64,000 nucleotides of DNA, taken from Catonia carolina (lineage: Eukaryota; Arthropoda; Insecta; Hemiptera; Achilidae). Below, piece by piece: positions 9,968-22,984 of the stretch. The position numbers were made by a program, and so were the translations under genes. The notes beneath the pieces are model-generated. The model worked only from the letters and a program-made list of their open reading frames with translations, searched no databases and was not told where the DNA came from. Numbering within the stretch: position 1 is the first letter of the stretch; each line of letters opens with the position of its first letter. The stretch covers positions 89,196,469 to 89,260,468 of the forward strand of contig JAQMRL010000003.1 in the NCBI GenBank assembly GCA_035578175.1. Direction: 5' to 3'.

Positions 9968-12816
9968 GTATTCAAATTAAGAGCTTTCATTACAATGTAA
10001 TTAACTGCAGTTAAGGTAATTATGAGATTACTATAATATTCATTGTATTAATTTAACAGTCCGATAATAAATATGTTCATTTTATCCGTACTCATTTTAA
10101 GCAATTAATGCTTTTTTTATTACAGACTACTACTCTATTATTTTTATTTTTGTAATCAGCGGTGCTTGAATTGCAATTAGCACATTGCACTTTTTTCTTT
10201 GAAATAATTCCAGTGGAGGTTTTATTTAGTTAATTTTTGGAAATCATAAATAATTAAATTATTAACTCGGTAATTATAACTGTAAAATTTATAATTAATT
10301 AATTTTCATAAGTGTGATATTTTACTCTTGACTTTTATAATAAAATATTTGCAATAAAACTACTAGGATAAAAAACAAACAAAAATAGTATGAAAATGTT
10401 TGAAAAATAATATCCATTTACATAAGTACTGTCAACTAAAGTTGTTCTTTATTCATTATTTAGTAGATTAAGAGTCCGTATAATAAAATAACCAAATTTA
10501 ATCAGATATGTGGAACGAAATAGAACATTGGCACAATAGACAAGACCCAAAATAACTTTCAAGGTTTATTAGAGGATAAGAGGGTAGCAGCCCTTGACAT
10601 ATGGCAGTGAAGTGATGAAGAGAAGGGAGGAAAGAAACATTAAAATATTCAATGAGATTCCTAAGGTCCTAATTGATTGATCATTAAAATATAACCCCAG
10701 AAAGCCTCTTAGCTGGTTTAGGAAAACGGTACAAACCGATAGATAGCAGAGATTTGGAAGAGCAAAGAAAAGATTGGTGCCTGAAAAATTTCTTTTAGTC
10801 GTCATATTTGTGATATGTTTCTTCTTTCTTGTGGTTGTATTAAATAATTCGGACGAGGGTTTAGGTGGTTAAGAAATGTTGAATACGTAGACAGAGTAAC
10901 TCCATTCACAAAGGGTATGTTTAGATGTTTTTGTGAACAGTTAAATTAAAAATTGAGTAAAGGGCATTTGTAATGGTCCTTAAGAATTTAAATTAAAAAC
11001 CTAAATTTTTGAAATGTCAGTTTGATTTATAATTATTTCTACAAAATACTTCAGTACGACGTTCATATTTTGTTATATAACATTTTAAGTAAACACTACC
11101 ATTAAGGATTTAATTCATTGTGGGTCTACACAAACTTTTTATATAGAATTCAGTGTAACAGTAAAATTAATTTTCAACAAATTTCATTCAATAAAAGTTG
11201 AATAAATGACATTCAAGTATATTCATCTTAATTTTTCAATTAATTAAAAATACTTTTGGCGGGTTCTAAATATTTAAAGAGAAAACAGGAATAAGTTTTA
11301 TATCTATCTTAGTAGAAGAAAAAAATTACAAAAATGATAATAGGATTTAAGTTTTCTGAAATTGGTATTAATTTTAACGTTTTATCTTAGAACCTAAGAG
11401 GTACATTTCATTGAAATTATGGATGACCGGTTTTCAACGAGAAACGTCGTGTGCAAACTGTAGAATTAGTTAAATGGGGGCTGTACTGAAACTGCGGACA
11501 GCTGTCTGAAATGTCTTGTTTAAATCTGTGGCTATGATGGTAATGGTACAGTTGCAGTTGACGATTTCTCATTATTATTAGAACTAACTCAGGTAAAAAA
11601 ACAACTTGAAATTTGGCTTGATAATTTAAGTTTTCTGTTAGGTTAAAAATCTCTACCTAATATTAATTTTTTTTTAAAAAGTACGTACGAAATGAAGAAT
11701 GCGAGAGAGAAAAAAAATTTCAAAATTAAAGAAAATATATTGGAACTAAACTTGGTAAAATTACGACAATGAAAAATTTAGGAAATACAATGTAAATAAA
11801 CTAATGAAAACACATGCCGCTACAATGGTTTAACGTTAACTTTTACTTTAAGTTTAGAACTATTCAAACTCCAAAACATCTGTAGAGTAGATTTCAATCT
11901 CTATATTAAAATGACAATGACAACATTATCAAAAACAATGCAGTGATTTATATTTTGTAAGAATTCGGATAATAAAAATAATAACACAGTACATTATATG
12001 GATATTTTGTAGAAAGGAAGGAAGAACTTCATGGAGAAAATACGTACGAAAGAGAGACATTTTCGAAAGAAAATGCATGGTCCGATGCAACATTAACGTA
12101 AAGATAACAGGTAAATAAGTATTAAAGATTACATTAAAAAATATGAAGGTAACAGAATAGTTTTATGGACATATCTATGGAATAAAGCAGAAAAAATACG
12201 AAACAGTTTATTGATAAATAGTGCTCGTACATCATTTAAAAAACAGGAATTTTTTATATCAGTTTTAAAAGATAGTTTTATGAATTCATAGGAACTGAAA
12301 AAGTTGTAAAGGAAATGATGTTGTTAGATAGAATAGAAGACAGAAGAATTATGAAACTGTTCAGAATTCAAAGATTTCCAAGAGGAAGAGTGGACGATAA
12401 AATCACCAGAAAAAAATTACTTAAACACTCAAATTCATATGCATACATCACACCATTAAATAAACGATCAGAAGAAAAATAATAGAGATTAGTGAAAACA
12501 TGAAAAATCCCTGAGAAAACGAAAAATAGCAATGAAAATTATATATATAAAAGACATGAGAAAAAATAATTTGACGTAGTCTTCAGTAGGCTGAAATTAC
12601 AAAAAAAGAGAAAAATTTTGATACAGAAAATATTGTGAAAACTTTTAAAAGGTTTCAAATTTTAAGTTACTCTCTGCCTCCTCGATTTCAAACTCTCGAC
12701 AGTAAAAGAACTAATCGCGCCTTTCTACGTATATAGTAAATTTCGTAAACAACTACGTAACCATCCATGCTGACCTGCCCTTGACCGAGCTACAAGGAAT
12801 TTCCTAACGGTTCATT
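9968..12816. other. AT-rich non-coding stretch
   Basis: No gene, RNA or transposon end is supported. Short open frames (for example 10569-10805, - strand) have no recognisable domain and biased AT composition. Probably intron with very old repeat debris. Confidence 0.6.
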
Positions 12817-12986
12817 TTTGTTTTTTGTTTAAAGTCCGACGGTTCTGCAATTACTGCTAATGCAGACGGTGAAGGATGAAATGATTTTTTGTAACGTATG
12901 AAAATATGCCGTGCCTGAATGGGATTTGAACCCAAGACCGCATGATGAGAGGCGAGCACGTTACCAACTACGCCAATTTAGCCGGC
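12817..12986 (-). repeat. SINE-A: tRNA-derived SINE
   Basis: On the - strand it begins at GCCGGC and carries a pol III A box (GGCGTAGTTGGTAACGTG) and B box (GGGTTCAAATCCC), then a body with GGCACGGCATATTTTCATAC and a tail TTTAAAC. Other copies of the same family are at 30297, 35550, 35960 and 50279. One B-box position differs from the other copies. Not a functional tRNA: the acceptor arms do not pair. Confidence 0.88.
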
Positions 12987-13884
12987 GTAGTATTCCCAAC
13001 TGTACAATGTTTAACTGAAAATCGAGTAGATACTATTTGCTCTGGATAACAGACAACACCCATAAGGAGAATGTACTCTGGGTACCTCTTCTGAAAGTTT
13101 CATTCCCCACCATTCATTATATATAAAATATTAAATACAAAAATTATGCAGCTCACTGTACCGTAATAAACAATTAAGAACAAATAAATTTAATTTATAT
13201 GTTTAAAAGAAATCAATGAATTTTTTCAGGCAAAGACCTAATGACCATCTTCTTTCAAATTTTTTATTTAGTGGTGTGATGTTTTGTCCACGTGGATTTA
13301 CAAGTTTATGTAACATTTAAGGATTTTACAACTATGGTTTAATGTAGGTAATTTTATTGATTGAAAAAGTAATTTTTGTAGTAAATTCTGATAATAGATT
13401 TGAAAATATTAAAAATGTCAATGACTCGTTACTTACACTTTCTAGTTATAACAAAATTTTAAAACTATCCACCAAAGCAGAGAAAATATCATTTATTTAT
13501 AAATTATTTTCTAATATAAAATACATCACATCAATTTAGTGCATATGTGTTAGTAGGGTAGTCATTTAATAAGTTTATTACAATGAACAAATATTGATGA
13601 ATGGTTTTTACAATTGTTTGTTTTTTTTTAAATTCTTTAGTTCGATTTCGTTTATAGTGTTTTTTTAAAATTCAGTTTAATTAAGGTACAGAACAAAAAC
13701 TTTGTTAAAATTAATACAATTTTTCATACCAGTAAATTAATGATCGACTGACCGAAAAAAATGCTGAGTTTATTTATTGTCAGTCTAAATTAATGAAAAT
13801 ATTGAGTGTTGTCATGTTTGTAAATTGTTCAAAATTCTACACTATTGTTTAAAAAATTCAGAGTATTTTTGTTTCTTTGTTATG
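12987..13884. other. AT-rich non-coding stretch
   Basis: Nothing recognisable. A 60-codon open frame at 13357-13539 is AT-rich and lacks any domain. Confidence 0.55.
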
Positions 13885-14060
13885 TTATTTAAAGTCACAT
13901 CAACTACTTTGTTTATTAATGACTAGTATGGGTTACGATACGAAGACGGTAGATTTTTATCTGTAATAATATCTATTCACTAACCGGAAATCGAACTCAG
14001 GAACTTATAATTTGAAATACAACGTAGCCAACCGCTTTAATCACAGAGAAATAGAAGCGG
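13885..14060 (-). repeat. SINE-C-like tRNA-derived repeat, decayed
   Basis: The - strand carries a B-box-like motif (GTTCCTGAGTTCGATTTCC) and a tail resembling AGTTGATGTGACTTTAAATAAC, related to the SINE-A tail. Another decayed copy with the same tail layout lies near 44400-44560. Ends are approximate. Confidence 0.55.
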
Positions 14061-14427
14061 CCTTAACTTTTGTTTATTAATAAAGATTATTGTTGATTGG
14101 GAAAAAATATTTTAAAGAAATCAGTAAACTTTTATGATAAAATAAACCTAAAATTTATAAAATTTTGCAAAAAGCTAAACTATCGAGTGAACAAATATTG
14201 AGGGAAACACACACGTGATCGAAGGTGTCTAATAAATGACGTAGAAAAGTTACAAAAGATCTTGGAAAGAATGGAGTACAGCAATGAAACATTGTGCTGA
14301 ATTAAAAACAGGTTAGAGATTATGGACTTTAAGGTTTTCCAAGAGAAGTAACATCACAACGAAGGATGGACAGAAGATTACGGTTAAAGAATACTTCATT
14401 AACTACAGGATTTTACAGTTTAACTAT

Positions 14428-14515
14428 CTCCATTACTTACAGAGGAGATAACTCTGATTAGTATCACTTACAACCGCTTTTGATCTTGAATACTTTAGTC
14501 ATTTATTTCACTGAG
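14428..14515 (+). repeat. R2 repeat fragment
   Basis: A short piece matching the 3' half of repeat R2 (CAGAGGAGATAACTCTGA, then an ACTTTAGTCAT-like stretch), as in the fuller copies at 33418, 43232, 51207 and 63498. The host exon starts 140 bp downstream. Confidence 0.6.
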
Positions 14516-14657
14516 CATGAGAGAAGGTACAGAACTATCTTCAGGGTATCTCATTCATGAAAATTCGAATAATGATTAATTAAATACGACAGAATACTAT
14601 TACATTTACAGTTTTCGTAACAAATTAAACAGTGTGTGTTTTGTTTCCTTGTTTCAG

Positions 14658-14790
14658 TTACTTCTTCGGAGACAATAGCTGTAGCCGGTAGCGTAGCAAA
14701 ATTACCGTGTGATATGTCACCACCAGTATTAAGTGATAAAGTGAGCCTTGTCATTTGGTACAAAGAAGGTGTTGATTGGCCAATTTACAG
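14658..14790 (+). CDS. Sidestep-family Ig domain, exon encoding its N-terminal half
   Basis: An internal coding exon of 133 bp bounded by TTTCAG before and GTAAGT after. It enters in phase 1 (TT completes a split codon) and leaves in phase 2 (AG joins T of the next exon to give Ser). It encodes about 44 residues running [11 protein letters not shown] to DWPIYR/S, with the V-set hallmarks: first Ig cysteine in KLPCDMSPP and core tryptophan in LVIWYKEG. The Ile-Tyr-Ser junction followed by the motifs of the next exon matches insect Sidestep proteins, cell-surface receptors that guide motor axons by binding Beaten-path proteins. The signal-peptide exon is not seen and probably lies upstream of the window. 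The Ig domain is certain. Which Sidestep paralogue this is cannot be told. Confidence 0.9.
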
Positions 14791-15179
14791 GTAAGTTGGT
14801 AATTTTTAATTTTATTTTTATATTAAAAATTTACGAAAATCCATTAGCATGTCCAACAATCATCATTCAAACTCCTTAAAATTCCACAGCTCACGACAGT
14901 TATGAAAAAAATAAAAGTTAACGGAAAGGAAATATGTCTCATAATTACAATAGCCGAAATACCAACGTGAGCTTTAAGTTCAATACCATTTTTGTTCTCT
15001 CTTCACCTCTCAAACAACGCGGTTTTCGCGCTGTGCATATTACCTACATTCACAGCGTTGCACCACGTTTAGTTGTAGTGTAAAATTGCCAATGTCTTTC
15101 CTTGATGCCTACCTTAATATACCTACTAGTATACCGTTAAGTAGGCCTAATGATTTTTTTTGTGTTCGTTTTAAAATAA

Positions 15180-15632
15180 ATACGCCAGCGGTCCTAAGTT
15201 CGATTCCCGATCAGGTCTGTGGTTTTCATCACTCTTTTTCATTTATTTCCCTTCATTGTCTATACCCACAGTAATTTACAAAACAAATCGGACGATAAAC
15301 TAATAAAAAATCAAAAAATTTGTTAAATAAAACGGCCCTTTGACGTAGTAGTCAGCGCAAATAGCTTCTATGGTGAGGTCTCGTGTTCGATTCCCGGTCA
15401 GATCTAGCATTTTTACATCTGTACATCACCTTATATCTACCTACGCACAAGCCAAGGCTTATGTAGACATTACCACTCAATAAAAAAAACTATATGTATA
15501 AAATTAATGTGGTCCGTTGGTGTAGTGATCAGTGCAACTGGCTTCTATGGCGATGTTCCCGTATTTAATTCCCATTAAATCTGACAATTTTTCATCTTTA
15601 TATTGCCTTATTTCCGATACATAAACCACATA
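15180..15632 (+). repeat. Cluster of three SINE-C tRNA-derived copies in tandem
   Basis: Three head-to-tail copies at about 15180-15330, 15331-15491 and 15508-15632. The last two keep an A box (ACGTAGTAGTCAGCGCAA; TGGTGTAGTGATCAGTGCAA). B boxes are TTCGATTCCCGATC, TTCGATTCCCGGTC and a mutated TTTAATTCCC. Each is followed by a similar body (CATCTTTATATTGCC-like) and an A-rich end. Related single copies are found at 31590 and 61435. Confidence 0.8.
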
Positions 15633-17034
15633 CTTTTTATTTGTCTAAGGTTAAGTTTTAAGAATTTTACGACAAGCATAAGGAGAAGTGGTTTTTAAAA
15701 TACCAAGTACGTATTACTATTTTTAATGGTTGTAGGATTTATTGCTCTTAGGCATCAATCTACTCTCAGACATTACCTTGTAGTACAGTACACATTCTTA
15801 ATTTAACTTATCTCTGAAACAAAATATATGAAAAGCTGCATTGAAATCTATTTGTATCATAATTTACTGGCTTAAAATTTGATTTGCAACAAAAATTTAT
15901 ATAAAAATTAAAGATTTAATGAAACATTCTACATGGTTTTCTAATAATTACTGTTGTCCAGCGGTTAGCTTAATAAGAGTTTTCTGGTTTCTATAAACAC
16001 TCGCAAAAAATTGGTCAACGATTTTTGTTGTAGATACGGCATCAAAATTGGAAAATAATTAAACTGTTGTTGTAGTAGTGACATCTGTGGCAGAATTTTC
16101 CTAATATACCAGAAAGTGTTTGCAATTGTATATATTTGCTACTCCTTTATATTGTTCCACTACCAACTATTTCTTAAGAACTAAACCACATAATTACTGG
16201 TGTTAGATGTGGGCTTTTTTGTGGAAGCCAGAGTGTAATGTTTAAAGAATAACGAGAAATTTTGTTCATATTGCCAAGAGATATTATTTTTGTTTTCTGT
16301 TCTAAATAGATATGTTGGAAGTATTAAATTTTTTTATTCGCAATTTTTCCGATAAGCTGAATTTTCATGGTAGGTTTCTATCAAAGCGACTATGTACAGA
16401 ACGTTAAACTAAAGGTTTACTGCGAATTTGTAATGTCGTTTATGGAAAACCTATAGCTACTTGAAACGTTTATCTGAAGTCCGTCTTATCTTGTCAACTT
16501 GGTTGTACCATGTAAGGTGACATCTATTATTTAGTTTTTCCGAGATAGCAAACGTTCCGTATGTACGGGAAGGGAACACTAAATAAATAAAACGAATAGA
16601 AACATTCAAAGTAAAAGTAATGTAAAATGTTTAAATTTTTTACTTATTTTTTTACCAGTTTGACTAACCTATATAAAATTCGGTTTCTTATATTTTTTAA
16701 TTTAAGTATAACAGATTTATAAAAGTTATAAAGTAACCCTGATTATAAATTTTATTAAAATATACCTGCATATCGAAGAATTATTCCGGTTGTCTTAAAT
16801 CCTAGTCTTGTTAAAATTATTTTTGGAATTCGAAATATTTTCGCCTCCATAACTTTACATTACCTACTTATCTACATTGTATTAAAGTTTACTAAATGAA
16901 ACATAAAATTTTTTACAACGAAAAATTTTTAATCGCAATTGTACAATGTATTTGTTGATAAAATTTTACGCCCGATTGTAAACTGGGTTTTACAACACAT
17001 GCAGGAATCGAACAGAAAATAAAAACATGCAACT
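15633..17034. other. AT-rich intron of the Sidestep-like gene
   Basis: No gene or clear repeat seen. Confidence 0.6.
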
Positions 17035-17340
17035 TCTTCTTCTTCTTTGTCTTCTTCACTTCGTGGATTAGGCCGCTCGGCCTGTTCCGGAAAACGTCTC
17101 ATTCTTGGGCGTCCAACATTCCTCCTACCGGTGGGTTTGTACTCGTAAGCTAAACGGAACAAGCGTTTTCGTTTCAAATGGCTGCATCAGTAGGCCTACT
17201 TCTAGTGAATTTTCATTTTCCCATTAAGACAAGTAATGGCCATCTCAACAAGAATATCCGCATTCCTTAGCCTATCTTCCCAGGTACAGCCATTCAACGC
17301 TCTTCGAACACTCATTTTTCTGCCCCCTGCAACTTATTTC
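17035..17340 (-). pseudogene. 3' end of a decayed LINE (reverse transcriptase C-terminus)
   Basis: Reading the - strand gives LNGCTWEDRLRNADILVEMAI upstream (in part) and then YKPTGRRNVGRPRMRRFPEQ with AERPNP, phrases typical of the C-terminal end of insect non-LTR reverse transcriptase ORFs. The two parts are separated by stops and frame changes, so it is a 5'-truncated dead copy. The clade cannot be fixed from this tail alone. Confidence 0.65.
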
Positions 17341-17816
17341 ATTTACGCTTTTAAAGTGTCCATTTTATAGTACCACAGGTACTGTCATATTTTTATACAA
17401 CTTTAAACATGTTTCTTTCGTAGTCCTATGCTTCAACGTTTTATGTATCATCCCGCAAATATTCTTAAACCTATTAATTTATTCATCACGTCCTGCTTGT
17501 TTGCGAAGGAACACGTCAAATCTCAAATATATTTATAAAATTGGATATCTGCTCCAAAATGTTTCCATAAATTTTTATTTTTGACCTGACTGGAAATTTT
17601 TCTAGAAACGCCATTACCTATTGTAGTCTTTTGAGCTATAGCCTATTGCCAAAAACATTAGTTTTTAAGATTTAGTTTTATCGGAGTAAAAGTGTCTTCT
17701 GAACATTATAAATTATTATATTTCTTTATTAATTTTATTCTTTGGGGTATTGAAAGATTTCCAATGTGTTTACATTATTCATGCGAGAATTTGGAGTCCC
17801 AGCCGTATCTCGTTTT

Positions 17817-18371
17817 CTAAGCACCACTTCTCTCTGTCTCGCCGGTCCCCAAAGATATTGCCTCCTGTACCCCATCCAACCATGTTACTTTTGGCCTACC
17901 TCTCCTTCTTCTACCAGCTGGCGTCCACTCCCATACCCTCTTTGGCCACCCACCATCCTCGATCCTCTGCAAATGGCCAAACCATTTTAGCTGCTTCCGG
18001 GATATGGTATCCATGATATTTCCTTGAACTCTGATTCTTCTCCTAATTTCAGAATTCGGAATTCGATCGACCCGCGACACACCACAGCTCCGCCTCCAGA
18101 AATCCGTCTCCACCGCTTTTAGGCGATCCTTCTGTTTCTTTGTCAATACCCACACTTCCGCAGCATAGACACACACACTCTCCAAGATAGCATGATAAAT
18201 ATTTATCTTAGTCTCCTTCCATATTTTATCATTCAAAAGGACAGAATTTAACTGCACTATAACCCTTCGCCCTTGTGAAATCTTGCTCATTACTTCCACT
18301 GCACTTGTTCCGCTTCTATCAAAGATGACTCCCAGGTATTTAAAACTTTTACAGCTCTTCACTATACCCAT
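17817..18371 (-). pseudogene. LINE reverse transcriptase, C-terminal part (fragment)
   Basis: A 184-codon open stretch containing FKYLGVIFDRSG, YAAEVWVLTKKQKDRLKAVE and LKWFGHLQRIEDGGWPKRVW. This is the thumb and C-terminal region of a non-LTR retrotransposon ORF2, of a type common in insects. It lies downstream of, and out of frame with, the RT palm fragment at 18520-18915 on the same strand, so both are pieces of one decayed LINE. No target duplication or poly-A was identified. Clade assignment (RTE- or CR1-like) is uncertain. Confidence 0.8.
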
Positions 18372-18519
18372 ACTCAGCTGAATATCATTTCCTGGCTCAC
18401 CAACAGTAATGTGTTCAGTCTTGTTTACATTTATACTGAGGCCTCATCATTCATACTCCTCTTGCAACTTCCTCATCATTTAGCTGGCATCATCGTGATT
18501 TGCAGATATGACAACTTGA

Positions 18520-18915
18520 TCATCCGCAAAGAAGAGTATAAAGTATATTGTCGGCAACAGGGATTCCCATACTACAAAACTTTCTTCGCCATCCTTCCAA
18601 AGCTTCACTGACATAAATTTTGAAAAGCGTGGGCACAATGCAGCAACCTTGGTGTAGTCCCTTTGTCACTTCAAACTCGGGAGACACTCTACATCCCATT
18701 TTAATTGAACTAGTAGCCCCAATTTGAAAGTCCTTGATCGCTTCTATGTACTGTACACAGGCTCCCGCGCTCTTCAAACTGCCCCATAGTTTACTCAATG
18801 GGACGCTATCGTAGGCTTTGTGCAGGTCTACAAATGTTACATGAACTCTTCCATAGTTAAAATCCAATCGGTCCAATGTTAAAATCGAAATATCCAATAT
18901 TTTTTTAAAGCTCAC
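18520..18915 (-). pseudogene. LINE reverse transcriptase, palm region (fragment)
   Basis: The frame reads VTFVDLHKAYDSVPLSKLW, then GLHQGCCIVPTLFKIYVSEAL. These correspond to the RT motif with the first catalytic Asp and the G-x-x-Q-G block (here GLHQG). Immediately after, the catalytic FADDQVV is present but in another frame (near 18505-18540), showing a frameshift that kills the ORF. It continues into the fragment at 17817-18371. Confidence 0.8.
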
Positions 18916-18964
18916 TGTTTTTCTATCTTCACATTATGGATTGAATAATTGGATGGTTAAATGC

Positions 18965-20134
18965 ATATTTGATCGTATATTTTATAATAATAGGAAATTC
19001 ATGAGTTAAAGAAAATTTATTAGACTACATTCTAACGTTAGTATTAAATTCATTAAGATAAAATATACGGTTAAAATACTACCTTTATACGCCTACTACT
19101 TCGTAATTTTACCATATTGAAATTCCTATTACGTTTGATTGGAACCTTATTCAAATTTATTACAAGAGAGCTAAAGTAGATTTCAAATAGAATATTGCTT
19201 CATCATCATTTTACTGATTAGACCATCATTTATTTTACTGGCAGATGTTCATTTGCGTTAATAAAGAGCCCCTTCTAAATAGAACCGTAGCAATTTTAGT
19301 AAAATTTGGTTAACTCATCATTGGGTTATATCAAATTATATTTCATCGTTACTGTGACAAGCAAAATACTTTTTATTTAAATTATCTAAATCATTAGAGC
19401 TCTAATTTCAGTTAAAACAAAAATACAAGAACATTATAACATAACACAAAATACGAAGCTCATGTTAACGGACATCGAGAATATATATTTATAACGAATA
19501 TTTTTGCTTCACAGAGTATTACAGTTACAAAAGGTATTTTAATTAAAATTTTGTAATTTTGTAAGCGATTGTGGTCGTTAATGACTTTATTGTTGTAAAT
19601 AACCATAACAATAAAGTAACTATACGTTCGAGGTTTTTTGTTGTAACCTCCTGAACTAATTTAACCGAAGTGAATTTCTAAAGATTGCGAAATCGAAATG
19701 TAACTTTTCGGTCATAACGCTCACCTGCAACTATAAGTGAAAACTAAACAAAATCATATTTTTGAATAATAGCGAAACACGTGATGTTTTTTAAAATATT
19801 AAACAAATATATTGATATAGGCTTCCATTTTCCCCCACAAAATCAGTGAAATCATGCAAGGACATCAAAAATCAATATATGTTTGTTGTACTCTTATTAT
19901 TGATGTCAAATTGAAATAACTGATATTTTTTACAAGGTTTAAGATTTTAAATTCCATTTTAAAAATGTTAATTTTTTAGTAACTTATTTAAATAGTTAAG
20001 TTTTCCAAATTATAATACAAAAATGTGTGTTGAATAATGACGTTATCGGTGAAGATTTAGTTTTGGTTAGAGATTATATTTGTTTGTACATGTATATGTT
20101 CTTGTTCAGGGTCATTTTATAAAACGTGAAGTAA
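18965..20134. other. AT-rich intron, no feature recognised
   Basis: Read on both strands; only low-complexity AT-rich sequence. Confidence 0.55.
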
Positions 20135-20330
20135 CTTGAGAGAGATGTGGGAAGAAAAAGAATTTCTTGGTAAAAAATCTTCGCGGCTTGTTTCATTGTA
20201 CTTCAACAGAGCTGTTCAGAACTGCGGTGTCCAAGGTCCGAATAGCCGTCATGATTGCCAAACTCCAGTCGGAGAGGGCACGATAAGTAGAAGAACTTTA
20301 GAAATTTCTGGATGCTCTTTTTGCAGGTTA
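20135..20330 (+). pseudogene. LINE ORF2 C-terminus fragment (+ strand)
   Basis: With one frame slip the + strand reads VGRKRISW, KNLRG-FHCTSTELFRTAV and SKVRIAVMIAKLQSERAR, the common C-terminal end of an insect LINE family (ELFR.AVSKVRIA.MIA.LR). The same segment is present in inverted orientation at 22985-23290. 5'-truncated and broken. Confidence 0.7.
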
Positions 20331-20334
20331 CACT

Positions 20335-22555
20335 CTGAATTCATTCACTGTAGGTTAAGTATCCGTCCATTTAGGGTTTTGGTTTTGTTCTTCACGGAAT
20401 CCCTTAAAAACAGTAATCAATAATCTGAACTGGATTCGTTTATTTATGTTTTTTCGGTTTACTGTAATTTTCTCAATATTTTTTCTAACGCCTTTACACC
20501 ACTCTTCTTAGGTATATTTTACAATATTAGTCTGAATCAAGAAGAGTTAATGTTGGAGTTAATATTACAATCTTTCCTGGGCATGTTATTTTTACTCTGA
20601 GAGCTCATACCAAAGAAAATTTTTCTTATCTGTTCAGTTTTGTTATAAATTTGTGCTCATAAAATTATATATAAAATTTTGAATTATTGTAATTACTCTA
20701 TTGTGAATATCTATTGCTGACTCTGAATAATTAAAGAATACATTACAGTTTTTGTATATTCATAAGAGAATAAAATAAAACTACTCGTACATTGTATAAA
20801 ATTAAACTGCAGCAACAAAGAATCTGTTTAAGCGGATCTGAAATTTTGATTAAATTCTCTGCATTATTGACCATGTTATACTATAAAATATAGAAATTAT
20901 TTGCAGCGATTTTGGGTATTCAATAAAGGTTAGGGGTTGGAAAGTTACTGCCCACTGTTTCCTGTTGTCTTTCATTATGAGTAACCTTATCTCGTGATAG
21001 AGAGTGTGCGAGAAAGAGGAAATGTTACCGAAGATGAGGTTTTTGGTGAAGTAGAAAAGGAGAGAGAGCTGTTTGGGTTGGCTGTATTGTAAATTTCAAT
21101 AATGTATGGCACCAGTAGCCATGGTATAATTAATGGCCTCACATTCGCTTCTTCAGCGAAATTAGTGGAATGGAGGGTTGCTTATTTCTCTCCTCTATTT
21201 CAGCAAGCGACTGCTGTTGCCGCGCGCGCACACTGATATAACCTCGCTCCCACATACGCTTAACGATCTCAAGTGTCTAGAACCATGTGAGGTATTAGGG
21301 GATTCGAGATTACAATTATGTAGACTCGGTGTAGAATTATAATTTATTCTACGGAAGTAGATTGATTGTTTCGCCAATTCATTTTCAATTCAATGTAAAT
21401 TTTCACCTGGTTATTTGTTAAACTTAATGTTCTAATTATATTATGTTTCAATATAATTCTTCCAGAAAATAAATTTCAAAAATTTTCCTTGCCGTTTCCT
21501 TAACAATATTTTAAAGGCTTATTTTTTCTGTTGAAATTATTTTATATACATTTAATATAGTACCGAAAGTTACCTGATTTTTTCCGCCTTTTCAGCCTTA
21601 TTTATTAAAATAATATTTTAACCGATTGTAAATTATATTTGTGCGTTTGCGTCCACATTTTACGCAAACTTTTTTCTAGCTTACTGAATAATCTAGTAAA
21701 CAAAATGTAGGAAGGTGAGCTAACAACATTTGAGAAAATAACAATCAAAAGTTTTAATGATAATTGAAGTGAATAATAATAAAATAGACTTCAAAAAAAT
21801 TAAACATATTTTTTATGATCTTTTATTTGGTAATATAAATTTGTTAATTTATCGACGTTTCTTACGCATTGTAAGTTTTCATGTACAGATATGGGACTAT
21901 ATTTTTTAAACCATTTTGTGGTGGAGTGCGGATCCATGTAATGAGTAATCTCTAATAAAATGTATCCCCTCTATTCCCTCCACGAAATTGCATCATAAGC
22001 CACATCCCTCTTAGTTACATATAACGTTACAAATAATTATTTGTAAATAAATAATTTAAATTTAAATTTATTGTTGTAAAGAAAAAAATATTTAAATTTC
22101 AATAAAATATTGTGTACTTTATGTAGCTAAACGTACACAGGTTTCCGTTCTGATCTTTGATCTAAGATTTCGGAGATTGTACAGCACTGTTCATACGCAA
22201 AACCTACGCTACTCTATTTTAACGGTTCAGTGAAGTGTTCGCTCTGAAATGTAAAATATTACGTCAATTTAATTATATTGCATCTGTAGAACTGATCATC
22301 TTACCCAACGAAATTGTATGCATATAAAAAGCTATAAAACGCAGTGTGTTGTGTATTTGTTTGGTACTATGAATCTATAATCTGCTCTTCTGGAACAATA
22401 AGTATATTTATAATGTACCTAAGTATGAAACATGAATGAGTAATAACTTACTCTAAAAATTTCAAATTTGTTGTTTTATTCTTGATGTGAAAGTATTAAA
22501 ATAAATCTGTAAGATGCTGTCTATGCAGTCTTCTGTGTGGTTCACTGTTATAAAG
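20335..22555. other. Intron, mostly AT-rich
   Basis: Nothing firm. A purine-rich patch (about 21000-21100, GAGAGAG tracts) and a short GC run at 21217-21232 (GCCGCGCGCGCACAC) stand out, but no gene or repeat end could be placed. Confidence 0.5.
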
Positions 22556-22559
22556 AGAT

Positions 22560-22870
22560 TGATGGTTTCTGGATTCTGATGGTTGTGTTTGATGACTAAT
22601 GCAAAACTTCTATATTTCTTCTTAAACTGTGAGAGTCTTTGTCTTTGTGTATTATACTATTGAGTATAAACCAAGGTGAGTCTGTGATGTTTCAAAATAT
22701 TTCTGACTAAAACCTTTAAATAATTTTATTGTTACAGGAACTTGTACATCAGATTTGTATCCCGTATGTCCGCACAAGTTTGAGTACTTTTTTAAAAATT
22801 GGTAAATTATTTTGTGCCGGTAATTTAGGTTTTTTATTTTAAGCATTCAATGTACCTGTTGGAATTTGAA
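22560..22870 (+). repeat. R8 interspersed repeat, copy 1
   Basis: Similar over about 300 bp to 61690-62130 in the same orientation: both have a GCAAAACTT segment, an AAGGTGAGTCTGTGAT block, a TATCCCGTA block and end with TTAGCTGCTT. Unclassified; no coding potential. Confidence 0.65.
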
Positions 22871-22984
22871 AATTAGCTGCTTTTGTTTACGCTATATGTG
22901 TATTATTAAGTGCCACATTTATCAAGTTCTTTTATGAGGTGTAATTTTTATGTAACATCTCAGATTACCTAGATTTCATTGAAT

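Noticed and set aside
10569..10805. 78-codon open frame, hydrophobic
   Set aside because: AT-rich composition, no recognisable family, no repeat partner.
12900..12986. tRNA gene (A and B boxes present)
   Set aside because: The acceptor, D and anticodon arms do not pair, and the unit continues into a non-tRNA body repeated elsewhere, so it is a SINE head. The same applies to 35660-35742, 35960-36035, 41151-41240 and 50370-50444.
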